A stretch of DNA of 17,253 nucleotides from the NCBI GenBank assembly GCA_003161835.1, contig PMNO01000671.1, forward strand, positions 1 through 17,253. The letters are read 5' to 3'. Shown here piece after piece: positions 1 to 5,488 of the stretch. The translations under genes were made by a program, and so were the position numbers. Numbering within the stretch: the stretch's first letter is position 1; every line of letters starts with the position of its first letter. The DNA comes from Myxococcales bacterium (GTDB taxonomy: Bacteria > Myxococcota_A > Polyangia > Fen-1088). A model generated the notes under the pieces. It ran no database searches and had not been told where the DNA came from. It worked only from the letters and a program-made list of their open reading frames with translations.

Positions 1-212
1 CTGGCGGAGCCGCCGCCGCTCGACAGGGTGGGAACGCTGACGTTGACATTTCCAAGCGCAACCTGGTTCACGACCGAGGCGAGAAGGAAGATGATGATAT
101 TGGTGACGATGTCCATGTACGGCACGAGATTGATCTCGCCCGTCTCCTCCTCGATCTCCTCGTTGTGTTCCTTCATCCGACGCATTGCCGCGCGGACTTG
201 GCCTCTGGTCAT
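1..212 (-). CDS. ExbD/TolR-family proton-channel subunit (C-terminus off window)
   Basis: Partial gene: the first 70 codons are present and the 3' end lies beyond base 1. The product starts MTRGQVRAAMRRMKEHN, has an acidic cytoplasmic stretch, then INLVPYMDIVTN leading into a single membrane helix (about residues 30-55) with the conserved aspartate at D34. This is the ExbD/TolR layout: short cytoplasmic N-terminus, one helix carrying the proton-path Asp, then a periplasmic domain, of which only a Gly/Ser-rich start is visible. The ATG at 212-210 is preceded by GAGAGG, and no upstream in-frame ATG exists. It lies 58 bp downstream of the ExbB-type gene on the same strand, so the two are almost certainly co-transcribed and form the inner-membrane complex that couples proton flow to an outer-membrane or motility function. 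The specific role (TonB, Tol or gliding) cannot be told from this fragment. Confidence 0.9.
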   Translation of the reverse strand, partial: MTRGQVRAAMRRMKEHNEEIEEETGEINLVPYMDIVTNIIIFLLASVVNQVALGNVNVSVPTLSSGGGSA

Positions 213-270
213 CGCCGTGCCTCTCGCATCTTCCCGTTGAGGAACCGATTGTCGCCCATGCGGTCCGGCC

Positions 271-909
271 CTAGCTCTTGGCCGACCCTTGGGCCGATTC
301 GGCCAGCAAGTTTTCCAGCTTCAATGCGAAGGCTTCCAGGTCGCCGACCTGCTTCTTTGAAGCCGACGAGAGGATCGCGTGCGCGATGATGCAAGTCACC
401 GCGATGCCGAGACCCATGGCGGTGTTGTTCAACGCCTCCGAAATACCTTTGGCCAGCAGGGCCGAGCGTTCCTCGGGTTTGGCCGCCGACACGGCCCCGA
501 AGGCGCGAATCAAACCGACGACGGTTCCGAGGAGTCCGACCAAAGTGGCGATGTTCGCGATCGACCACAGAATCTGAACGCGCTTCTTCAGTAGCGGGGT
601 CACGTCGACGAGGGTTTCCTCGATGGCCTGGGCGACAGCTATCTCGCCCCGGTGCATGCGCTGCAGCCCGGAGCGGGCGACTTGGGCCACCGGGGCCTCG
701 GTGGCCGAACACAGCTTCACGGCGCGATCGATGTTGTTGGCGAGGACGAGCTTTCGGATCTGCTCGAGGAAGGCTCTGGCGTTCACCGAACCCTTGCCGA
801 GAAAGAAGATGGCGCGGTCCGTGATCATCGCCAAGGCGATGATGGACACCACCAAGTTGACGTACATCAGAGTGCCGCCTTGCTCTAGGAACTGGGCAAG
901 TCCTTGCAT
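271..909 (-). CDS. MotA/TolQ/ExbB-family proton channel protein
   Basis: 212 residues, a normal length for ExbB/TolQ. There are three hydrophobic segments: about residues 12-36, 113-138 (ATLVGLLGTVVGLIRAF, the conserved pore helix) and 158-182 (NNTAMGLGIAVTCIIAHAIL). Between helix 1 and 2 is a long cytoplasmic helical region, as in the family. The start is well supported: GGAGG sits 5 nt before the ATG at 909-907. It is the first gene of an operon with the ExbD-type gene and has its own promoter candidate about 155 bp upstream. Known role of the family: a pentameric inner-membrane channel around two ExbD/TolR helices, energising TonB, Tol-Pal or gliding machinery with proton motive force. Which of these applies is not visible here, since no TonB, Pal or receptor gene is in the window. 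Confidence 0.93.
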   Translation of the reverse strand: MQGLAQFLEQGGTLMYVNLVVSIIALAMITDRAIFFLGKGSVNARAFLEQIRKLVLANNIDRAVKLCSATEAPVAQVARSGLQRMHRGEIAVAQAIEETLVDVTPLLKKRVQILWSIANIATLVGLLGTVVGLIRAFGAVSAAKPEERSALLAKGISEALNNTAMGLGIAVTCIIAHAILSSASKKQVGDLEAFALKLENLLAESAQGSAKS

Positions 910-1033
910 CTAGTCCTCCGCGTGCGCCGTGCGCCGCATGCTAACTGTGGAAATGGAAAGGTTGAGTGTGAATAGGGGAGAGTGAACGTGAACGGCCGCT
1001 TTTCAGTGCGAACAGTACTGCCGGAACGCTTGC

Positions 1034-1052
1034 AGGCCACTGGGTCTGGCCT
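1034..1052 (-). other. Stem-loop in the exbB leader
   Basis: AGGCCA and TGGCCT (6 bp arms) flank a 7-nt loop. The element begins about 13 nt downstream of the TATAAT box, so it would lie at or just after the transcript start. It could be a leader hairpin or an operator. There is no T-run after it, so it is unlikely to be a terminator of the upstream cation-efflux gene. Confidence 0.35.
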
Positions 1053-1064
1053 CGGGCCTCGTAT

Positions 1065-1090
1065 ATTATAGACGTGTCATGGGGTGTCAA
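1065..1090 (-). promoter_or_regulatory. Near-consensus sigma-70 type promoter for the exbB-exbD operon
   Basis: On the minus strand TTGACA (1090-1085) is followed by TATAAT (1070-1065). Both hexamers are perfect but the spacer is only 14 nt. An overlapping TAATAT (1068-1063) gives 16 nt and TATACG (1065-1060) gives 19 nt, so the real -10 may be offset. AT-rich hexamers like these stand out in this GC-rich sequence. TGACAC occurs twice, 10 bp apart, over the -35 and the spacer. The leader to the exbB start codon would be about 150 nt. Confidence 0.6.
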
Positions 1091-1102
1091 GAACGTGCGC
1101 GG

Positions 1103-2053
1103 TCACTTCGCAGGCGTTGGCGACGGGCTTTGGGACGCTGGCACCGGCTCGGTGTGTATGGCGACGTCGGATAGCTCGGGATAAGCGACCCGCAGGGTCG
1201 ATTCGATTCGCTTCGCCAGTTGATGGGCGTCCAGAACACTCATCGCCGGATCGACCGCCACGTATAGATCCAGGTGAACGGCGTTGCGCAGGCCGCGCGT
1301 CCTGACCCGCCTGACGTCGTATCCACACGCCGGGTCGGACGCGACGACCGCGACTCGTTCGGGATCGAGGACGGCGGCGTCGATCAAGGTGGGAACGTTG
1401 TCCCTGAAAACCATCCACGCGGCGCGGCCGACCATCGCCACCACGAAGATCGCGCCGATGGGATCGGCCAGGGAGAACCCCACGCGCACCCCGACAAACG
1501 AGAGGACCACGGCGATCGACGCGTAGAGATCCGAACGGGTGTGCTGCGCGTCCGCGCACAGGAGCGAGCTGCCGAGCGCGTGGCCCCGCCGATCCTCGTA
1601 TTGAGTGATGAAGAAATTGACGACGATGGTCGCGGCGACGATGCCGAATCCCCACCACCCGATCCGGGGGGGCGGCCGCCCGCCGGCCAGGGATCGAATC
1701 GCCGCCACCGACATTTCGAACAAGCCGATCAGGATGAGGACGCCAATGCCCAAGGCCGCCAGGATCTCGATCTTGCGACGGCCGTAAGGGTGGCGATCGT
1801 CGGCGGGGATATGCGACCAGTGCAGGCTCAGGAGCGCCAGAACGTTGGATGCCCCGTCGAGCCCTGCGTGGATCGCGTCAGTTCCCAGCGCCAACGATCC
1901 GGAGAAATAACCGTAGCCGGCCTTGGCGCCCGTCACGGCGAGATTCAGGATCAAAGTGATGATGAACACCCGACGCACGGCGCGCGCGGCGGCGGCTCCC
2001 TCGAGCGGGGCGTGCAAGTGTTGGGAGGCGCTCATCGGCAGTCGCGCGGCCAT
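1103..2053 (-). CDS. Cation diffusion facilitator (CDF) family metal efflux transporter
   Basis: 316 residues. The N-terminal half holds the CDF membrane domain with about six helices between residues 28 and 205. The family metal site is visible: GTDAIHAGLDG in helix 2 supplies H62 and D66, and AQHTRSDLYAS in helix 5 supplies H171 and D175. The signature DDRHPYGRRKIE follows helix 2 (85-96). The HxxxD pair in both helices is typical of zinc (or zinc/cobalt/cadmium) exporters, as opposed to the DxxxD form of iron and manganese types. Residues about 215-300 form the cytoplasmic dimerisation domain. Known function: proton-coupled export of divalent metal from the cytoplasm. The start at 2053 has no clear ribosome binding site; Met7 (2035) is an equally plausible start. 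It is downstream of, and in the same direction as, the lipoprotein gene, 59 bp away. Confidence 0.93.
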   Translation of the reverse strand: MAARLPMSASQHLHAPLEGAAAARAVRRVFIITLILNLAVTGAKAGYGYFSGSLALGTDAIHAGLDGASNVLALLSLHWSHIPADDRHPYGRRKIEILAALGIGVLILIGLFEMSVAAIRSLAGGRPPPRIGWWGFGIVAATIVVNFFITQYEDRRGHALGSSLLCADAQHTRSDLYASIAVVLSFVGVRVGFSLADPIGAIFVVAMVGRAAWMVFRDNVPTLIDAAVLDPERVAVVASDPACGYDVRRVRTRGLRNAVHLDLYVAVDPAMSVLDAHQLAKRIESTLRVAYPELSDVAIHTEPVPASQSPSPTPAK

Positions 2054-2075
2054 GGTACCGCGTTTACCGCCGGGC

Positions 2076-2095
2076 GGCGCCCTCGGCCGGGCGCC
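2076..2095 (-). terminator. Hairpin after the lipoprotein gene
   Basis: A perfect 7-bp stem, GGCGCCC and GGGCGCC, with a 6-nt loop, starts 17 nt after the stop codon of the lipoprotein gene. No T-run follows, so it is either a weak intrinsic terminator or a 3'-end stabilising hairpin. In GC-rich DNA such a stem can also arise by chance. Confidence 0.4.
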
Positions 2096-2112
2096 ACGAC
2101 GATCTCGGCTCG

Positions 2113-3489
2113 TCAGTTCGCCGGAGTCACGTTCTCGAGCACGAACACGTAGTCCTGGTAGTCTCCGTTCCCGGCTTCCTCCACGGCGAGCAGATAGCTG
2201 TTCGGGATAGCGGTACCGGTGGCGTCTTTCAGGGGGTAGACCTTGGTTCGGTGGACGTTGGCGGGAGAGTTGGGCGCGTCCTCAGAATAGTCGTAGTCCC
2301 CGTTGGTCGGGGTGCCGCCGGTGTCGTACTTCCCGCTCATCTGATCGCTGTACACCCAGATTCCGAAGGTCGCATTTCCCGGATCGAAGGTGGTCGCGCC
2401 CATCAGGGGCGGTAGCATCATGCGGGCCTTGTCCGAAGTCTGACCGTCCGACATTGAGGCCATGGTGGACACCATGTTGCGCATGTTCGGGCTGCCCATG
2501 GGATACCACCCATAGGGCATCGGCCCCTTGGGAGAAAAGCGCGCGAGGGAGCGCAAATTCGGCATCCCCGCTGGACCCTTCTTGAAGAGGGGGGCGGCGA
2601 TCTCATCGGTGCCAGCCTCGACCTTGGGGAGCGTGGAGGGGGAACTGCCCGTGTTGGGGTTGGCGTTGTCCATCGCCTTTCCGACGTTGAGCTTGAATCC
2701 GAGCATCGTCAGGATCTGGCCCAGCGTGATTTCGTGAGTGACCGAAGTCAACAGGACGCCGAAAATGTTCGCCGACGCCGAAACCGCGCCGGCCGTCGCG
2801 GTGAGGGTCGCGGACAAGACAGTGCCGCCGTCGTTTTGGGCCGGAGCCGCACCAATGGCGCTCCCCGAAGTCATCACCTGAACCGTCACGGGCAGATCGG
2901 CGCCAGCGGCCAACATGGCGGGCAGGGCGGGCATCCCCATGACTTGAAACGCCGCCTTGCCCGTGCCCGTGAGGGTCAGCGCCGTGATCATGACCGGCGA
3001 CGCGCCGCCGTTGTGGACCTTCAGGGTGTCGGTCACCGCCGGGGTGGCGACGTCACGCACCCCGGTCATGATCGCTGCGTAGGGCCAGGTGGTTACAATC
3101 GTTAAAGCCCCAGACGGTCCACCGCCTCCCGTTCCGGTCGTGCCACCACCGGCGCCTCCGGCGTGGCCGCCCGCGACGGAGCCCCCTGTTCCGGCACCGT
3201 TGCCGCCGGTCGCCGGTCCGCCGCCCCCCGTTCCTGGGCCGCCGCCGGTTGATCCCGTGATGCCGCCCGTTTGCCCGCTGGTTCCCCCGCTACCAACGAT
3301 GCCGCCTCCGGAGCCGGTCAGCCCTCCCGAGCCCGTGAGGCCGGAGCCGCCCGAGCCCGTGGCGCCGCCCGTCGTCGTTCCGCTGCCGCCACCCGTTCCG
3401 TCACCGGCGGAGGAAGAGGAACACGCTTGCAGGAGAGCGACCAACGTTGCGGCGCCAGCGGTACGAAATAGGGACCAACGAGGGGACAT
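2113..3489 (-). CDS. Putative lipoprotein with Gly/Thr-rich linker and secreted beta-rich C-terminal domain
   Basis: 458 residues. The start at 3489 is preferred over the upstream ATG at 3501 because GGAGG lies 5 nt before it; the longer ORF would place that GGAGG inside the gene. Residues 1-22 are a lipoprotein signal (MSPRWSLFRTAG... LLQAC) with the lipidated cysteine at C23. Residues 28-127 are a low-complexity Gly/Thr/Ser linker. Residues 128-248 read as an Ig-like, choice-of-anchor type beta domain (DTLKVHNGGASPVMITALTL). Residues 295-458 form another domain ending with KVYPLKDATGTAIPNSYLLA and then DYQDYVFVLENV; I recall this ending from secreted or surface proteins of large environmental bacteria but cannot name the family. 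No catalytic motif was seen. It probably sits on the outer membrane or cell surface. Function unknown. The linker style is common in Myxococcota. Confidence 0.85.
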   Translation of the reverse strand: MSPRWSLFRTAGAATLVALLQACSSSSAGDGTGGGSGTTTGGATGSGGSGLTGSGGLTGSGGGIVGSGGTSGQTGGITGSTGGGPGTGGGGPATGGNGAGTGGSVAGGHAGGAGGGTTGTGGGGPSGALTIVTTWPYAAIMTGVRDVATPAVTDTLKVHNGGASPVMITALTLTGTGKAAFQVMGMPALPAMLAAGADLPVTVQVMTSGSAIGAAPAQNDGGTVLSATLTATAGAVSASANIFGVLLTSVTHEITLGQILTMLGFKLNVGKAMDNANPNTGSSPSTLPKVEAGTDEIAAPLFKKGPAGMPNLRSLARFSPKGPMPYGWYPMGSPNMRNMVSTMASMSDGQTSDKARMMLPPLMGATTFDPGNATFGIWVYSDQMSGKYDTGGTPTNGDYDYSEDAPNSPANVHRTKVYPLKDATGTAIPNSYLLAVEEAGNGDYQDYVFVLENVTPAN

Positions 3490-3548
3490 GGGGACCTCCA
3501 TCGAATCTAACGGATAACGCGCGAGGGGGGGGTGGACGGGGCAAGCCC

Positions 3549-3554
3549 AGTATA
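3549..3554 (-). promoter_or_regulatory. Possible -10 element for the lipoprotein gene
   Basis: TATACT on the minus strand, 60 nt upstream of the lipoprotein start codon; the sequence AGTATACT is itself palindromic. No good -35 hexamer is found 16-18 nt upstream, so this is a weak call. It is the only AT-rich box in the 211-bp gap. An 8-G tract (3525-3532) lies between it and the start codon. Confidence 0.25.
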
Positions 3555-3648
3555 CTCAGGCTGGTCGTTTGGACCCTTTCAGGGGCGACGCGGTTGTCGG
3601 GCAGGTCGCGCGTGCCGCACCCCGCCGCCGCTGACGGCAAACGCAAGC

Positions 3649-3675
3649 GGCCGAGGCGTCTTGGACGCCCCGGCC
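3649..3675 (-). terminator. Strong terminator-like hairpin after the AhpD-like gene
   Basis: Read on the minus strand, 12 bases (3675-3664) pair with 12 bases (3660-3649) around a CAA loop, with one G-U wobble; on the plus strand that pair is a C-A mismatch, so the hairpin is best formed by the minus-strand RNA. It starts 26 nt after the stop codon of the AhpD-like gene. A real U-tract is missing (GCTTGCGTTT follows), so rho-independent termination is plausible but not certain. Confidence 0.5.
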
Positions 3676-3700
3676 TCGAGTCGCGCTGACCCGGGAGGAG

Positions 3701-4663
3701 CTATCGGGACGCCGTATGCGCCAGCGCTTTTTTGTCTTGCGCCTTGGCCTTCGCGGCCGCGGCGGTCGCGCCCTTGACCAGATGCTCCACGTCCTTGCGG
3801 AACTGCGGCTCGTCGACCTGCATGCCGTTGAGCAAGGTGCTCAGGTCGCGGGTCAGGGACGCCATGGCGATGGCTTCGCCAATCTCGGCTTCGGTCGCGC
3901 CATTGAGCTTCGCGAATTCAGTGTGGGCGATGACGCAGAAGCGGCAGGGCACCTGCGATGCGACGGCCAGTCCCATCAACTCCTTGTTCTTTCCCGACGT
4001 CGCTGTGGAGGGGCTCAACTGCACGTCGCGCATCTGGCGCCAAGCGCCCGCCCGGGCGACGTCCGGAAACTTCCTGAGGAACTCGGGCGCGAAACCAAGC
4101 GATTGTGTGATCTCTGCCAGCGCCGTCTGCCCATCGATCACCGCGATCGGTTTCGTCGCGGCGGCCTTCCCGGCGGACGCCTGCTTGACGTTGGCGACGA
4201 CCTTGGCGATCTCGCCGCGGAACTTGTTCTCGTCGGTCTGAATGCCGTTCAGGAACGTGCTCCAATGGCGGGTGATGGCGGCCATCGCGACCGCTTCGCC
4301 AATCTCGGCTTCGGTCGCGCCGTTGAGCTTTGCGAATTCGGTGTGGGCGGTGATGCAATAGCGGCAAGGGATCTGCGCCGCCACCGCGAGGCCGATCAGC
4401 TCCTTTTCTCGCCCAGGCAGGGCCGTATTCGGGTTCAGTTGCAGTGATTTCATCTCGTCCCAGGCTCCGGGCAGGATTCCGTCCGGAAACTTCAGAAAGA
4501 ATTGCGGGATGAATCCCAATGTCTTGGCGATGTCGGTCCGCGCGGCTTCCGCCGCCGGACTGGGTTTGACGGTCGATTCCGCGCGGGCCCCGCCCGCGTT
4601 CCCAAGAATCAACAGCGCCAGGGTGGTGGTCGTCAGGGTCTTGGTCTTGGTCTTGTTCGTCAT
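3701..4663 (-). CDS. Exported tandem carboxymuconolactone decarboxylase/AhpD-like protein
   Basis: 320 residues from the ATG at 4663, which follows AAGGA with suitable spacing; the frame stays open upstream to a TTG at 4735, which lacks support. Residues 1-28 (MTNKTKTK... ALLILGNAGGARA) look like a Sec signal peptide. Two CMD/AhpD domains follow, related by an exact 140-residue shift: PCRYCITAHTEFAKLNGATE with C100, C103, H107, and PCRFCVIAHTEFAKLNGATE with C240, C243, H247. CxxCxxxH is the redox-active AhpD motif, so a thiol-dependent peroxidase or disulfide reductase role is likely; a decarboxylase role is not implied. Domain 1 runs about 40-155, domain 2 about 180-295, with an Ala/Lys-rich tail. 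Family members are usually single-domain and cytoplasmic, so export and duplication are both unusual. Neighbour upstream is an OsmC-like gene, also linked to thiol/peroxide chemistry. Confidence 0.88.
   Translation of the reverse strand: MTNKTKTKTLTTTTLALLILGNAGGARAESTVKPSPAAEAARTDIAKTLGFIPQFFLKFPDGILPGAWDEMKSLQLNPNTALPGREKELIGLAVAAQIPCRYCITAHTEFAKLNGATEAEIGEAVAMAAITRHWSTFLNGIQTDENKFRGEIAKVVANVKQASAGKAAATKPIAVIDGQTALAEITQSLGFAPEFLRKFPDVARAGAWRQMRDVQLSPSTATSGKNKELMGLAVASQVPCRFCVIAHTEFAKLNGATEAEIGEAIAMASLTRDLSTLLNGMQVDEPQFRKDVEHLVKGATAAAAKAKAQDKKALAHTASR
3873..4376 (-). repeat. Internal direct duplication, period 420 bp
   Basis: The DNA at 3873-3956 and at 4293-4376 is nearly the same, including an unbroken match of 28 bases at 3873-3900 and 4293-4320. 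Elsewhere the two halves of the gene align without gaps at the same 420-bp offset but are more diverged. This is a gene-internal duplication of one CMD domain; the core around the CxxCxxxH and the helix after it is the most conserved part. Confidence 0.85.
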
Positions 4664-4739
4664 GATCCGTTCCTTCGTTGGTTGTTTGTCGCGGTTTCGT
4701 GTTTCGATTGACCGACAGTTCCCAGGCGTGACCAATCAG

Positions 4740-4754
4740 GGAACGGTGCGTTCC
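4740..4754 (-). promoter_or_regulatory. Inverted repeat upstream of the AhpD-like gene
   Basis: GGAACG-GTG-CGTTCC, two perfect 6-bp arms with a 3-nt centre, 77 bp upstream of the AhpD-like start codon. The same arms recur at 5410-5423 upstream of the OsmC-like gene. A dimeric repressor or activator site is one reading; no regulator gene is nearby. Confidence 0.4.
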
Positions 4755-4794
4755 GTTCAGGCCGGCCGCGCCGCTCTCCAGGCGGTCGGCTGGG

Positions 4795-5358
4795 TTACCG
4801 CCTTTCGAGGACCGTGGTCGGTTCGTCGGAACGCGCGGCGACGATGGTCAAGCGATGCGATCGTTCCACGGCGACCGAGAGATTCGCGAGCATGGGACTG
4901 AGCCGGTCGGCGGTCTCGACCACGCGATGAATCTCATCCGGGGGCGCAGCGCTGACGATGGTCACGTGGAACGAAATGCGCTGCCACCCGATCGCGATCT
5001 CGGGCGCGAGTCCCATCTGTCCCCGGGCGTCGTACGCACAAACGATCTCGACGTCCACTGCGTCAATCGGCGTGCCGAGCCGTGCCGCCCACAGGCGGTA
5101 GCCCATGGCCAGACAGGCGCCGAGGCCCGCGCGCATCAACTGACCGGGATGGGGGCCGGTGGCGGTGCCGCCTTCGGAGGCGGGTTGGTCGGCCCGGACC
5201 GTCCCGTCTTCGTGGAAGGCCTCGCAGGCCAGGCCTTCGCCCATGTGAACCTTTGTTTGGCCCGAGCCGCGCGCGAAGGCGGGGCGGCGGGCCATGGCGC
5301 GAGCCTTGCGATCGTACAGCTCTTTCAACTCGGCGTGGTTCATGGCGCGCATGCGCAT
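4795..5358 (-). CDS. OsmC/Ohr-family protein, second cysteine replaced by serine
   Basis: 187 residues from the ATG at 5358, chosen because AGGAGG stands 5 nt before it; a longer open frame reaches 5562 but would overlap serC. The OsmC fold is recognised by GPHPGQLMRAGLGACLAMGYR, with the conserved first cysteine at C82, and by the later helix VVETADRLSPMLANL. In OsmC and Ohr the second catalytic cysteine precedes that proline (CP); here it is S154-P155. C45 and C107 are present but not at family positions. Members with Ser here exist in the wider OsmC superfamily; a classical two-cysteine peroxidase cycle is not possible without another partner cysteine. Expected location is the cytoplasm. 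It is divergent from serC, with a palindrome in the shared 130-bp region, and lies 131 bp upstream of the AhpD-like gene on the same strand. Confidence 0.87.
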   Translation of the reverse strand: MRMRAMNHAELKELYDRKARAMARRPAFARGSGQTKVHMGEGLACEAFHEDGTVRADQPASEGGTATGPHPGQLMRAGLGACLAMGYRLWAARLGTPIDAVDVEIVCAYDARGQMGLAPEIAIGWQRISFHVTIVSAAPPDEIHRVVETADRLSPMLANLSVAVERSHRLTIVAARSDEPTTVLERR

Positions 5359-5408
5359 CGGGGCCTCCTGGTCGTGGGTCCTATCCATGGAGGAGGCGTG
5401 ACGTTGGA

Positions 5409-5424
5409 CGGAACGGCCGTTCCG
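5409..5424. promoter_or_regulatory. 16-bp perfect palindrome between osmC-like gene and serC
   Basis: CGGAACGGCCGTTCCG reads the same on both strands. It is 50 bp from the OsmC-like start codon and 65 bp from serC, so it could control either or both divergent genes. Its inner core GAAC-N4-GTTC matches the Gram-positive type LexA core, and its arms match the repeat at 4740-4754. Binding protein unknown. Confidence 0.45.
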
Positions 5425-5488
5425 CCACGGCGGCTCCGCGGCGGTGCGGAGGCTTGAAGTTGGCGGCCGGGGGCGGTAACAAGCGTTC

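Noticed and set aside
1274..2152. Plus-strand open frame of 292 codons opposite the cation efflux gene
   Set aside because: Composition is typical of an antisense frame and no motif is recognised; the minus-strand gene has both metal-binding HxxxD pairs.
3100..3420. Repetitive GGT/GGC stretch as a CRISPR or satellite array
   Set aside because: No regular repeat-spacer unit; it is the Gly/Thr-rich linker of the lipoprotein, in frame throughout.
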